From assembly GCA_018136815.1 (NCBI GenBank), contig CM030932.1, positions 1,137,350 to 1,201,349 of the forward strand: DNA of 64,000 nt, given 5' to 3'. The notes beneath the pieces are model-generated. The model made no database searches, was not told the DNA's origin, and saw nothing but the letters and a program-made list of their open reading frames with translations. This stretch comes from Isochrysis galbana (lineage: Eukaryota > Haptophyta > Isochrysidales > Isochrysidaceae). The position numbers and the translations under genes are program-made. This document shows positions 10,501 through 22,051 of this stretch, one piece after another; the stretch's first letter is position 1; each line of letters opens with the position of its first letter.

Positions 10501-13500
10501 CGGCGTGTGTGTTGTGCTCAGCATGAGTGGCTACTCACCATCGCAGCCACTCTGCGACGTGCAGGGCTATCTGTCGTCGCTCTGCCGCAAGGGCTAGCCG
10601 TTCAGAACCCTTGGCCTTGACGTCTTGTCTGGGTTGATGAGTATCGCGAAAGTCACCCACAGGGAGAGTTGTTGAGTGCGCGGCGGGAGAGGAGGAAGTA
10701 TCCGTCGTTTGGCCACAATAAGTACCATCGGCTGATGCGCCCAACCCAGCTGTGTGGATCAACTGCTGGGCGTACGCTTCGGCACGTCTCTCAGGGACCA
10801 CGCGAGGCAACTCGATGTCTTTGCTCGTGACAGGGAGCGCGGAGACTTGATCAAGTCTCGCAAGATCCCTCTTCACTTGAGCGGAAGCGAACGTCGACGC
10901 TTTACAGCGATGCAAGAATCGGCGGAGGCGATCCACAATGAGCCGGCGTGCATCTGCAGAAGCGCCCTTCAGCCGAAGCTCAAAAAAAATCCGTAGCAAT
11001 CGAAGGTCGGAGATGGTGGGTGGTTCCGTCATTTGACGTGAGGAGCATATCAGCTCGAAGGCCTCTAAAGCAAGTGATTCATCTGCGCTGGCGAGCGATG
11101 AGGCAAGCATGGAGCCGCCGACTGGCCATGTACCTCGTTCCCACGGCGTGCAAGGCGGATCGGACGGCGCGGTCGAATGCGATCCACTCCCGTCGTCACC
11201 TTTTTGATCGCTTTGTCTCGATCCAATCTCTATGCTCGACGATCTGAAGTCCCCAAGGGAGATTTTGCGGTCGAGCTCAAGAACCTGCGTAGCGGACACG
11301 AGTCCGAGGCCGCGGGCGATACGCAACACGGAGATGAGAACGCCAACCGATGCCCGGTGGCTTAGAGCCATCGGAGTTGCAGCGCGATCGCCACCCATAG
11401 ACTCAGAGATTCCGATTGCAGGCCCGCTTGCAATACTATTGCTGTGCGCGGGTGCAGCATCATAGGTCTCCCTGAGACCCTCGGTGTTGGCGTCGCCGCA
11501 TCTACTCTTCTCCGCTTCCAAGGAAAGAGCCAACGTCCACTCAAGGCATCGCGGTTCTGATGCCAAGGCCGGCGGGAGCACCGCACGCAGGATGCGGTCG
11601 CCATGCGAAACATCAGCCGCGCGAGATAGCGAACGTATCATCGGAATCAGCAACGCCTTCGACCAGATCGCCTTGCATGAGGCAATCCCAGGATCCTTAG
11701 CAGAGCGCGATAGGTCTCTTGCCGCGGATGTGTGCTCCCTCGGCGTCAAGCGAGGCACCGCCTCACGCAGCGATGCCGCCAGTTCCGCAACTAGCTCATT
11801 TGCCTGCGAAAGGCAGTCGGGAGTGGCAAGCGACGCCAGCAATTCTGGTATGAGAGATGGCCATGTGTCAATTAAAGTCAAGGCGCCTGCTGGCAACAAC
11901 CGCAAAATGGCAATGAGGGCGCTGTATTTGGCCTTGCGCGACCAGTCCAGCATGCGGCATTGCGTAAGAGTTGAATCCAGCCATGCAGGTGATTCGTGCG
12001 GGTAGGCCGGAGACACCGAGTAATTACCATTTGATTCACACGCGATGGCAGTATCAGCGCTTGCAGAGCGCCCAGGATAGGCCCCTGAAGATGATGTGCA
12101 CATCGCATGGAGCACGAGGACTCGTTGGAATAGCGCAGGGAGCATGCCGGTAAGCGCTGAAAAAGATAAATCCCAATGCTCCCACACAAGCGTAAGGGCC
12201 GATTCAAGGAAAGTGGACAGGGAGATAGTATCCGCAGCTCTCAGGACCGCGGTGCTCGGCGTTGCATAAGCCACTGCACACGTGTTATGTTCGGCAGGCT
12301 TCGGGGCCGCTGCTTTGCGCTTCCCCGATGCAGCTCCCCTCATGCCCATTGCTGCCTCAATGTGGGCAAGCACTGCTTCCATACCGCGGAAACCAAAGAG
12401 CTTGCGTGTCGGCTCACGGGCACTGCACTGTACCAGCGTCAAGGGACAAATTACGCCGAAAAGAAGTGACGTCTCGGCGATTGCCCCAGCGTCCCCTCCT
12501 CTAGTTGGTTCCCTCGTTCCGGCTGTGCTGCCCACTTGAGCTTGGCAGGCAGTGATGTCTCCACCACCGTCCACATTCACGGAGGAACGATGCTTCGACG
12601 ACGACTCCAGAGTGAGTCGAGACAATAGCGGAGAAGGTGCGCACTCAACTGACTCAAGCAGTGTAAGCGTTGAAGCTGCCTGCACGACGCCCCGTAAGGT
12701 TAACCCTGAGGTCCCTTGCTCATTCGATGAAGTAATGGATAAAAGCCGAGAGAAAGCGGCGGCTGCCCTTACTCGCGGCTCTATGAGCTCGATGCAGGCG
12801 CAGCGGGAGTGCTCAATTGCAAGTGCCACATCAGCCGGCAGCCCACTCCGCAAAAGTAGATTCTCACACGCGGCCCAGAAGTCCAGCAGAGCCCGGCCGA
12901 CCTCATCTCCCGCCTTCACACCGACACGAGTGCTGCCAGTTGCAGCAGCTTTCGCGTCAGTAGCCACTTCCATCAAAACTTCAGCGGCAGCGGCCTTCAG
13001 TGCGTTCCGAGCATGCCGCGTGAGCAAAATCACCAGCCGCGATAGCTCTGACACGCATGCGCATGCAGCTGGAGGAAAGTTGGTCACTGTGGTAATACCA
13101 GCTGAGGCACCTGGCATGGCGTCAGCGGCGTCGCTGAGGGAGCGCGTGATCAGCTCGAGCAGCAATGATACAGAAGTAGACAGGATTTCCGCAGCAGGTG
13201 GTATGTCAAAGGCAAGCTCTAACCAACCCGGCATCGGCCCCTCGCGCAGACAGCCTGCAGGTGCGGCCGCCTGAGCAGTGCCTTTAGAAAAGAGCGAGTG
13301 CGCCTGCAAGAGCTCGCTGTGCAGCCTACTAGCCAATCGCGCGGTGAGGGCGCGGTAGCCGAGGTCGAGCGGTGAGGTCTTGAGCACCTCTACCGCAGCC
13401 ACAAGCTGAGTGTTGAGGCCATACGGCCTGGCGACGAGGCAGAGGTCGGCAAGCCACACTGCAGCTTCACTCTGTTCGGCTTCGCTCAGCCCATCCATTG

Positions 13501-13657
13501 TTTCGAGGGCGGCGACGGCGCGCTTGAGCTGCTTGAGCTGCTCAGGGCCAGTGGACGCGCTCGCCACGCCGCGCAGCAGCTCCGGGGCCCGCGCGCCCAG
13601 CTCAGCAGGCAGCGTGGCCATCGCGCGGTCGGCGCGGCTGGGTGCGGCCGGTGCCAT
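4505..13657 (-). CDS. THADA: THADA/Trm732-family protein (tRNA 2'-O-methylation cofactor)
   Basis: Two exons, 13657-10539 and 9842-4505 on the minus strand, separated by a 696-bp intron. The donor GTGAGT follows the phase-2 codon start TG and the acceptor TCGCGCAG precedes G, restoring TGG (Trp1040) and joining AEWLRW to LGTTLVQAMYPGSPFER. The product is about 2,818 residues, against ~1,950 in human THADA; the extra length is Ser/Ala/Gly-rich insertions. Family hallmarks are the DUF2428-like core at roughly residues 1880-1950 (VHALNLLRFLFIDKAFG, then SRWPVRNSGLLLLASLLSR and a YPFLLACLRR helix), YPGSPFER in the N-terminal half, and HEAT-like helical repeats throughout. In yeast the homologue partners the Trm7 methyltransferase for tRNA anticodon-loop Nm32; in animals THADA is linked to metabolism. 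The start is the first ATG in the open frame; a second Met 12 residues later is possible. Confidence 0.85.
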
Positions 13658-14334
13658 CCTCGTGCCATCCACGCACGCACGACCGACGAACCCACGTCGT
13701 TCTGCTCTAGAGTAGTATTGTAGTAGATAGTGGTTCTTGTCCGTCCCGGTTTAAGCCTAGTGCTGGTGCTGTGGGACTAATTATGTGGGACGTGGGACCG
13801 TAGCCCTCGACGGCTCGACGGCAACAGAATCGACAGGGCTGGGCACGAGCCCCCCCCCCTCTCCATTCCTCCCGCTGTGGGGGAGGAACAACCCACCCTC
13901 CTGACATGCCTCATGGCATGCAGACCCAACACCAACAAACAGCACCACTCACACTCCCACTCACCCAAACTGCAGACTGCTCCCTAGCAGGAACGCCTGG
14001 ATTGCACGCCATGGCCCTCTTCACCTGGACCCCCTTGATCAGGAGCCCCCAGCCAGCTCCAGTCTACCTTCAGGGGCGCGGAGAGCCAGCGAGGGAGAGG
14101 CAGGAGGGGCCAGGGGCCAGGGGCCAGGGCCATGCCCCTTCCTCACCTGCCCGCCTGCCCGGTGGGCCGGTGGGCCGGTGGGCGGTAAGCGAGGAGGGAG
14201 GGGACTTCAGGGAACTACAGAAACTGCAAAAACTGCCCTACAGCAGAAACTACCCAACTTCCAACTGTTCCCCAACTGCATAAACTGCCCAACTACCAAC
14301 TAATCCCCAACTGCATAAACTGTCCAACTGTTCC
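13658..14334. other. Intergenic with degenerate family Z sequence (minus orientation)
   Basis: No gene. Roughly 13840-13925 read on the minus strand matches the 3' half of family Z (CATGCCAGGAGG-like, GGGGGAGGAA, GGGGGGCTCGTGCCC), and 14035-14160 matches its GGGGCCAGGGGCCAGGGC-type block. The TATAAA end is not preserved. From 14210 there are short repeats of AACTGC/CCAACT units, which border the target site of the next element. Confidence 0.5.
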
Positions 14335-16241
<1,907 letters not shown>

Positions 16242-16249
16242 ACTGTTCC

Positions 16250-16674
16250 ACTGTTCCCCAACTGCCAACTGCACAGCTGCACAGAAACTGCTCAACCCTC
16301 GACGACGCCGGGCTCAGAGCCATCCTCAGGCCGCGCTTCATTTGGACCTTCATCGTCGACGGCGCGACGCAGAAGAACTTTGAGCTCAGGTGTCGTTCCG
16401 TCAATTGTGGGGCGTGGGGCATCAGTCGAATTGAGCGATCAAATGTCCACAGTTATTTTAAAATTAAATAAGGGCTAGCAGTGCGTGGGGATAACAACTT
16501 TTTTCTCTGCTTTTTCCCGCGGTGCATGTTCCCCCGCGGGGACGCCGTGCGTGAGCATGCAAACGCTTTTCCTCTAAGGCCGACAACTACATAAACATGC
16601 AGTTAGGCGGCTTGCCTTCATTTGGTCTCCTTTCACTCAGGGTTTCTTCCTTCTTCCCCTCTCCGTGGGGACTC
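16250..16674. other. Intergenic with a relative of the 152-bp tandem unit
   Basis: No gene recognised. About 16528-16590 (CCGCGGGGACGCCGTGCGTG, then GCAT and CTTTTCCTCTAAGGC) matches part of the tandem unit at 23691-24023, indicating a dispersed copy of that repeat. Confidence 0.5.
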
Positions 16675-17040
16675 TCACCCTACCATGAGCCCCCCCGCGA
16701 GCACCCCGAAGGAGAGGCCCAAGAGCACCACGTACGCGACGAGAACAGCGTCGCCTTGGCTCGGCATGAGGGCGCGCCCCGAGAGGGCCTGGTAGACGCC
16801 CACGCCGAGCACCGCGTAGCCCGTCCCCTTGTGCGCGACCCGCCACACGGCGCGGCGTGTGGTGCGGGCGGCGGGCGGGCCGCGCACGAGCGCGTTGAGC
16901 GGCTGCAGCAGGGCGAGGGCGAAGGCGACGGTCCCGAGCGTGTGATGGGGGTGCGAGAAGTGGCGCCCTCGGGGCACCGACGCGACGGCGAGCGCGACGC
17001 CGGCGGCGGCCACCGCAAGGCCGCTTCCCTGAGAGGCCAT
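16675..17040 (-). pseudogene. Truncated cytochrome b561-domain gene fragment
   Basis: The minus-strand frame of ~121 residues ends at a TGA and matches the C-terminal half of a cytochrome b561 domain: a hydrophobic helix (GLAVAAAGVALAVAS), HFSHPHHTLG with conserved heme-type histidines, LLQPLNALVR, VWRVAHKGTGYAVLGVGVYQ (the second His with the following helix), and a final transmembrane segment ending GVLAGGLMVG. b561 proteins are ascorbate- or DOMON-linked transmembrane electron carriers. The N-terminal helices with the other heme ligands are absent: on the minus strand, sequence beyond 17040 abruptly becomes the antisense of an RNase H domain and reaches a stop at 17065-17067. The Met at the break is therefore probably fortuitous. 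It could alternatively be a 3' exon whose upstream exons were displaced. Confidence 0.6.
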
Positions 17041-18505
17041 TGGACAGTCACTGAAATCGAACTTCTAGCAGCGCTAGAATCGATCCGAAATTGGAGGCCT
17101 TATCTTTGGGGTCGCCACTTCACCCTCGTCGTAGACCATTCAGCTTTGCGCTGGCTTCACACGATGAAAGATCAAGTCACCGGTGGGCCAGCCTCGCGCC
17201 TCATGCGATGGGTCCTAAAGCTAGCCGAATATCGATTCGACGTCGTGCACAAACCTGGAGTCACTCACTGGGACGCCGAGGGCTTATCCCGCTTAGTTGC
17301 TCTCGAGTCCGATCACGATCCTCTCCATCTCGAGGAGAGTGATGCCCATTCTTTCGATTCTTCTGAAATTCACGACATAGTCGCCGCCTCATGGGACGAA
17401 ATCATCAACTACGCGACGCAAGTGCTAGGGCGATCGAAAGAGCGCCCACCCCCGGACACCAAGGAAAAAAAGACCCGCGACGACAACACCTCATCTCAAG
17501 AGCCGGGGACCGAGACACAGAGTAGGGAAATCAGGGTCTCTGAGGATGAAAAGTACATCAGCAAGCTGAACAACATCTGGCTACACGCCGACACCGACTA
17601 CCTAGGGGAGATTGCCGACACCGGAAATGTAGCGGACGCTGGAGAAATCCCATACTATCACCCGCCGGCCAGATGGGAAGGCGGCTACAAAGGCCCGAGA
17701 CATATGGAATACCCCTTGGCGGATGAATACGCCATACGAAAAGGGAAGATCGCGCTAGACGCGATAGCTGTCGCAGACATCACCAAGGCCGCGCAGAAAG
17801 CGACCAAAAGTAGCGCCTCGCAATCAGCAAAATTAGCATGGGAAAAGCGACTGAACATCACCAACGAAGAATGGAAACACGTAGCGAGACTTTACGCAAT
17901 GCCATTGTTAAAACACACGGACAAACACCTGCACTTTAAGCATATCACACACAGAAGGATCGGCACTAGAAATAGGTTCACAGAGAGCCCGACAATTACG
18001 TGTAGACTATGTCACCGACACCGAGAAGACTCGTGCCACCTAGCGTGGTGTCCCGCGACGAGAACAATCTTCGAGGCCATAGATGCCCTCAATAACTACA
18101 CCCCCTTCCCCCGGAAGGTCATGGATGCAGAAGACGAAGGATAGATTGTTCGCATACCCCGGTGCAAACACGCCAGAAAGCCTAAGAGCGCTGTACGTGA
18201 TAGCGTGGAAATACATACTAAGAGATTTCTACAGAGTCGAATTCGAGTCACATGAGTACCACTACATACCGATCTTAGAATCTACGCTAACGAGGTTTGT
18301 CACCTTGGTTAGGGGCCTTGCCCCGCCAAAAACACACCACTCCATGCGCACAAAAAAAGCCGCGCAGGGGAGGAAACCCAAACTCAAGAAACCACTAGAA
18401 CTCAGCGCCCCCGTATTTATCGAAGACGAAAAAGGCAGGCTACAACTTAGCGAAAACACTAGCCTAGTAGTGAAAGCACTTGGTCTTGCCGAAAAACTCG
18501 CATAA
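17035..18505 (+). mobile_element. 5'-truncated retroelement: Ty3-like RNase H plus LINE-like zinc-binding tail
   Basis: The frame open from the b561 junction to 18144 begins HWTVTEIELLAALESIRNWR, then LWGRHFTLVVDHSALRWLHT and FDVVHKPGVTHWDAEGLSRL. This is the RNase H domain that follows reverse transcriptase in Ty3/gypsy-type polyproteins (the catalytic Asp in VVDHSALRW and the conserved DGLSR-type end are visible). A polar linker of ~200 residues follows, then a segment HRRIGTRNRF with C-R-L-C-H-R-H...H-L-A-W-C, resembling the zinc-binding tail after LINE reverse transcriptases. A +1 shift near 18110-18145 leads into a second frame ending at 18503-18505 (RALYVIAWKYILRDFYRV, a tryptophan-rich tail seen in LINE C-termini). 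No reverse transcriptase, integrase or LTR is seen. Confidence 0.65.
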
Positions 18506-18855
18506 CACGACGTGTCGCCCTGGATTAATAGATCACCTGGAAATGCGACTGTTCAGTATAATTCACTCACGACTAACATCGCAGCACGCAGGAAAACCGG
18601 AACCCTGAAACGAAAACATATGATAAACAGGTCACTCAGCAGCACAGGAGGAGGGCGAGAACACGCCGCTGAGGACAGGTGCACCCCGCTCCGCTCGGAC
18701 CGCCCAAAAGACCCGAGCCCCTAAGTAGAGCACGAGGGGAGTTGCCGCAAGGCGGGAAATGAGGGTGGGAAAGGGAAAAGGGCGTGGCTACGAGGGAACG
18801 TTCCAGTGCCACGAGTGAGGCGAGAATTTTAAAAAGATTTTTTTTTGAGTTGCCG
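18506..18855. other. 3' flank of retroelement with inverted motif Q
   Basis: No gene. 18808-18836 is the reverse complement of the motif at 945-974 (GCCACGAGTGAGGCGAGAAT then TTTAAAAAG). The similarity continues weakly inward, which suggests a shared element end. Confidence 0.45.
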
Positions 18856-18962
18856 GGGGGCGGGGGGCGGGGGGCGGGGGGCGGGGGGTGGGGGGCGGGG
18901 GGCGGGGGCGGGGGGCGGGGGGCGGGGGCGGGGGCGGAGCCTCTGCTGGGGGGGGGGCGGGG
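18856..18962 (+). repeat. GGGGGGC tandem tract (G-quadruplex-prone)
   Basis: Tandem 6-7-bp GGGGGGC units broken by single bases, about 100 bp long on the plus strand. Runs of four or more G separated by one base fit the G-quadruplex pattern. Confidence 0.9.
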
Positions 18963-19167
18963 TGTTTGAGCTCCTTGACTTCATCAAGACGAATGTGCTA
19001 CCAATCGAAGGGGATAGCATCAAGGCCAAAGTTGCCAATGCACCTTCTCACGTGGTCAATCAGTTTCACTGTCTACGGCACATGATGATCTTAGCTTGAA
19101 CGCTCTGCTAACCAAATGCGCTTGTCGATAGTATGCGTATCAATTATTGAATCACGTAAGCTAACCG

Positions 19168-19938
19168 CTAGACTCTAGTAAATTTGGCGACAAAATCTAA
19201 CAACTCCGGAGTATCTTGTATTTTACTTTCTCCTTTCTTTACCCACCATGGTCGTTCTATGTCAAGAAGCAAAACGACCCTATTCTCGTCAGTATCGTTG
19301 ACGCCAATATGTTCTTTGCTGTCATCGAACACAATCCACTCTCCCTTTGTAATCTGGCGAAATTCATCCTCGACTGCAACCCCACTTCTACCTTTTGTTT
19401 CGGGATCTGGAATAACAATGCCCATATGACAACGAAGAGCTTCATTGGCTAATCCGCTCCATCCGCGATGTTTGTTTAGTTCAGTTCTAGGACCGAGTTT
19501 GCTAAAAATCGCAGTTCGAAGCCCTGGAATGCTTCTGATTAATTCAATTGTCTTTGGAAATGTTGTCGAGTACTCTGCGTTCCAAACTCCAAAGCCATAG
19601 AGTGGAACTACCTTCCAATCATGACCCTCTTCTTTTGTGTAAAGATATTCTTCTGGCCAATCATAAATTTTGTACTCACTGCCAAGAAACTCTCTTTCAA
19701 TGAGTTCAAAGTTGTTTGCGAGCATCTCAAGATGCGGAAAGACTTTGTAGGGGTTCGGGTAAAACCGCTGACGACATCCAAAGTAATGCTTCACGCAATG
19801 CTTCCCGCCTAGAAATAGCGTAGATAATATTACAATGATAAACATAAAGATGACTTCTTTATTTTTCGAAATTAATCCGCGCGGCCGACTCCCTCGTCCC
19901 GTGACAAGCAGCGACCCGTCTGCAACAATTGGACCCAT
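19168..19938 (-). CDS. Aspartyl/asparaginyl beta-hydroxylase-family protein, membrane-anchored
   Basis: A predicted 256-residue 2-oxoglutarate/Fe(II) dioxygenase of the AspH/LpxO type. A single hydrophobic segment (residues ~29-44, VIFMFIIVILSTLFLG) after a basic stretch suggests a type II membrane anchor with the catalytic domain on the lumenal or outer side. The cupin-like domain follows: PLYGFGVWN, FPKTIELIRSIPGLRTAIFS, then H157 (NKHRGWSG), LRCHMGIVIP, GEWIVFDDSKEH with H210, and RVVLLLDIERP. H157 and H210 fit the family's two-His iron site and the arginines the 2-oxoglutarate contacts (family knowledge). The ATG chosen is the first after an upstream Gly/Arg-rich stretch that is part of a repeat. 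The gene and its flanks are clearly AT-richer than the surrounding DNA, and no intron is seen; horizontal acquisition, for example from a large algal DNA virus or a bacterium, is possible. The substrate is unknown. Confidence 0.82.
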   Translation of the reverse strand: MGPIVADGSLLVTGRGSRPRGLISKNKEVIFMFIIVILSTLFLGGKHCVKHYFGCRQRFYPNPYKVFPHLEMLANNFELIEREFLGSEYKIYDWPEEYLYTKEEGHDWKVVPLYGFGVWNAEYSTTFPKTIELIRSIPGLRTAIFSKLGPRTELNKHRGWSGLANEALRCHMGIVIPDPETKGRSGVAVEDEFRQITKGEWIVFDDSKEHIGVNDTDENRVVLLLDIERPWWVKKGESKIQDTPELLDFVAKFTRV

Positions 19939-20035
19939 AGGTGTTTGAATATAGGGACATATTTTGGGGGGGGGGGTAAATTGTATAAGGTGTAGAAAAA
20001 GGCAATGCAGGGGGCTAAAAAAAGGGAACCTCAAG

Positions 20036-21185
20036 TTGCATCCTCTAGCCCGCCCCTTGCGCTTGGCCCGTCGTAGTGCACGCGGCCCCCCCCCCCCGAT
20101 ACCAAAGACAAACAACAAACAAATCTATCTGAGCATTAGTACCACTACTCTCACTAGCCCGGTACTAACACGACAGCCCTCAGCGCACCTGCCCGTACAC
20201 CTTGGCGCGTGCTGTTGTCACAAATACATACTCCTATGCACCCTTCCACATCTCCCCCCTCGCAGGCCCCCGGCTCCCATTCTAACTCCCCACAAGTTAA
20301 AATGAGGGAAAACCCATTGAGGCGGTCCGGTCGACGCCGGCCGACTCTCCGGGAAAAAGCACCGGGGGGGGGGGAGGAACCTCTCGTCAAAAAAGGAGAA
20401 CGGCCCTTACAGCTCGCGCCGCGAGCGGTCCTCGAAGAAATAAATGACTGCGCCCCCCGATATCTGCCACAGGGACGTCTTGAGCCACTCCCTTCTTCTC
20501 GCCTCTCCTGTCGCCAGCCGCCCCCCTTCGCCCGTTTGCTAACGCAAACGGGGCTCGTTTCTCACCACACTCCATCGGGGGGGTGCAAATCCCCCCCTCT
20601 CCCTCGTTCCATTCTCTTCCGCCCCGGTCCCTGCGGCGCGTCGCCATGCGGCGCGCCATGGCCTGCTCTCAGAGGTCCTTCAGGGGCGCCCAGAGGGCCA
20701 GCAGGGCCAGCTCAGGGGGCAGTGGAGGCTGGGGCTCAGCCCCTGGCCCCCCTGCCTCTCCCTCGCTCGCCTCGCTGGCCTTGGGTGCCGCCCTGAGGCC
20801 CCTGTCTGCCTGGCGACCAGGGATGGGGGGGGGGAGTCAGTACGAGAGCAGGCCCATGCGGGCCTGGGAGTGCGGCTCGCGGCCCGCGCCCACTAGGGGT
20901 CTGGGCTGATTTGATGAGTGCCCTGCCCCTGCCAGAGGGCAGGGGCTGGGGTTGAATGTACGGGCCCACCCCGGGGGGTGTCCGCGATGGAAAGAGGGGG
21001 GCGCGAGGCCCCCATTGACCCCCACTTATAAAAGTAGGTTGACGATACCAAAGACAAAGGAATGAAGGGGGTAGTGTAAAGGGAGTGAGTGTTCTGGGGT
21101 ATAGGCGATGGCGTGAGTCGGTACCGTGAGTGCGTGGTCTTTATAGCTAGCGGTAGTAGCCTGAATCTTCCGATGTTTTTTTTTT
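20036..21185 (+). repeat. Dispersed repeat family X, copy 1, split by an inserted family Z element
   Basis: The left part (about 20036-20112: CCCGCCCCTTGCGCTTGGCC, GTAGTGCACGCGG, C run, GATACCAAAGACAAA) and the right part (21043-21185: AAGGAATGAAGGGGGTAG, GTGAGTGTTCTGG, GATGGCGTGAG, TTTATAGCTA, GAATCTTC) form one repeat when the element at 20113-21042 and one 16-bp duplication are removed. Copies lie at 39160-39445 (reverse) and, more diverged, at 35948-36135. Confidence 0.65.
20113..21042 (+). mobile_element. Dispersed element family Z, copy B, with 16-bp target duplication
   Basis: Nearly identical to the copy at 3427-4350, with a few extra bases at the 5' end (CAACAAA). It is flanked by the perfect 16-bp direct repeat CGATACCAAAGACAAA (20097-20112 and 21043-21058), which belongs to the host repeat X. 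It ends ACTTATAAAAGTAGGTTG(A). Close identity between the two copies indicates a recent common source or recent movement. No protein-coding frame is apparent. Confidence 0.82.
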
Positions 21186-21350
21186 CGAGCACGGCTCCTG
21201 CGGGCGGTCAAGAATTGGCGATTTCTCTTTTGCTCGGCGCAGGGTGTGTGTGGACCATGCCCCTGATGCCTCTATGAGCCCCCTAGCACCTTCCAGCTCT
21301 TTTTCATAGGAGCTTATAAAAAACGTTGTTGAGTGAGAAGCTCTAGCCTC

Positions 21351-21480
21351 TAGTTGAATCCTAGTGCTGAGGGACCGTGCCTCATCGGCAACGGAGCCCC
21401 TCCCCCGCGATGGGGGGATGGGGTGTGTGTGCGCGGTTGGCGCATGGCTCGTCCGGTGTAAAGTATGTGGCTAGCGATGC
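21351..21480 (+). repeat. Dispersed repeat family Y, copy 1
   Basis: About 130 bp beginning TTGAATCCTAGTGCTGAGGG and containing GTGTGTGCGCGGTTGGCGCA and TGGCTCGTCCGGTGTA. It matches 46649-46781 over its whole length with small insertions. A 22-bp piece also occurs in reverse at about 27938-27966. Confidence 0.75.
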
Positions 21481-21629
21481 TCCCCATACTCCTACTTGAA
21501 AGCGCCTTTTATAAAACCGAACTGGTCGCCCCCCTTTCCCCCCCCCCTTTCGGTATCCCCTGCCGTGATCTCGCCCGGGGGGGGCGCGCGCGTGGCCCCC
21601 ACATCTCCCCTCCCCTCGGAGGCGTCGGG

Positions 21630-21637
21630 GGGTGCGA

Positions 21638-21676
<39 letters not shown>

Positions 21677-22020
21677 AAGGGGGGAGAGGGGGAGGAAGAG
21701 GGGGGGGGTTGGCCTCTGGACTCGCCTCGCTTTCTCTACGTAAGAAGCGGGGGGTTGAGATCTTTCTACTCAGCGAGATTGGTCCTCGCTGCCCCCCCCC
21801 CCCCTTCGCTCTCTCTCTTCTCTCTCTCTCTCTCTCTCTTGGGCCCTCGGCCACGGCAGCGTCCCTCTGCGCCACCCCCCCCCCCCCCGCCGCTTCCCCT
21901 TCGCTCGCTCTCCTCCCCCCTCTCCCCTCTTGCCTGCTTCCCCCCCCTCCTCCTCTCTCACACACATAACACACACGCGCGCGCACACGCACACGCGCGC
22001 TCACACACACACACACACTC
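21630..22020 (+). repeat. Simple-sequence tracts (GA, CT, C, CA/CG)
   Basis: (GA) about 17 units near 21638-21675, CT-rich stretches with homopolymer C runs from 21790, and (CA)/(CG) dinucleotides at about 21958-22018. Confidence 0.9.
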
Positions 22021-22051
22021 GGTCGTACTCCCTGGCTCGCTACTGACAGCC

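Larger units (their letters stand above)
21186..22051. other. Upstream region of the 22-kb gene with repeat Y and simple tracts
   Basis: No gene on either strand. 21351-21480 is a dispersed ~130-bp repeat (see separate entry). From 21630 to the start codon lie (GA)n, C-rich and CT-rich stretches, then (CA)n/(CG)n. These probably include the promoter and 5' UTR of the following gene, but no specific element can be assigned. Confidence 0.5.
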
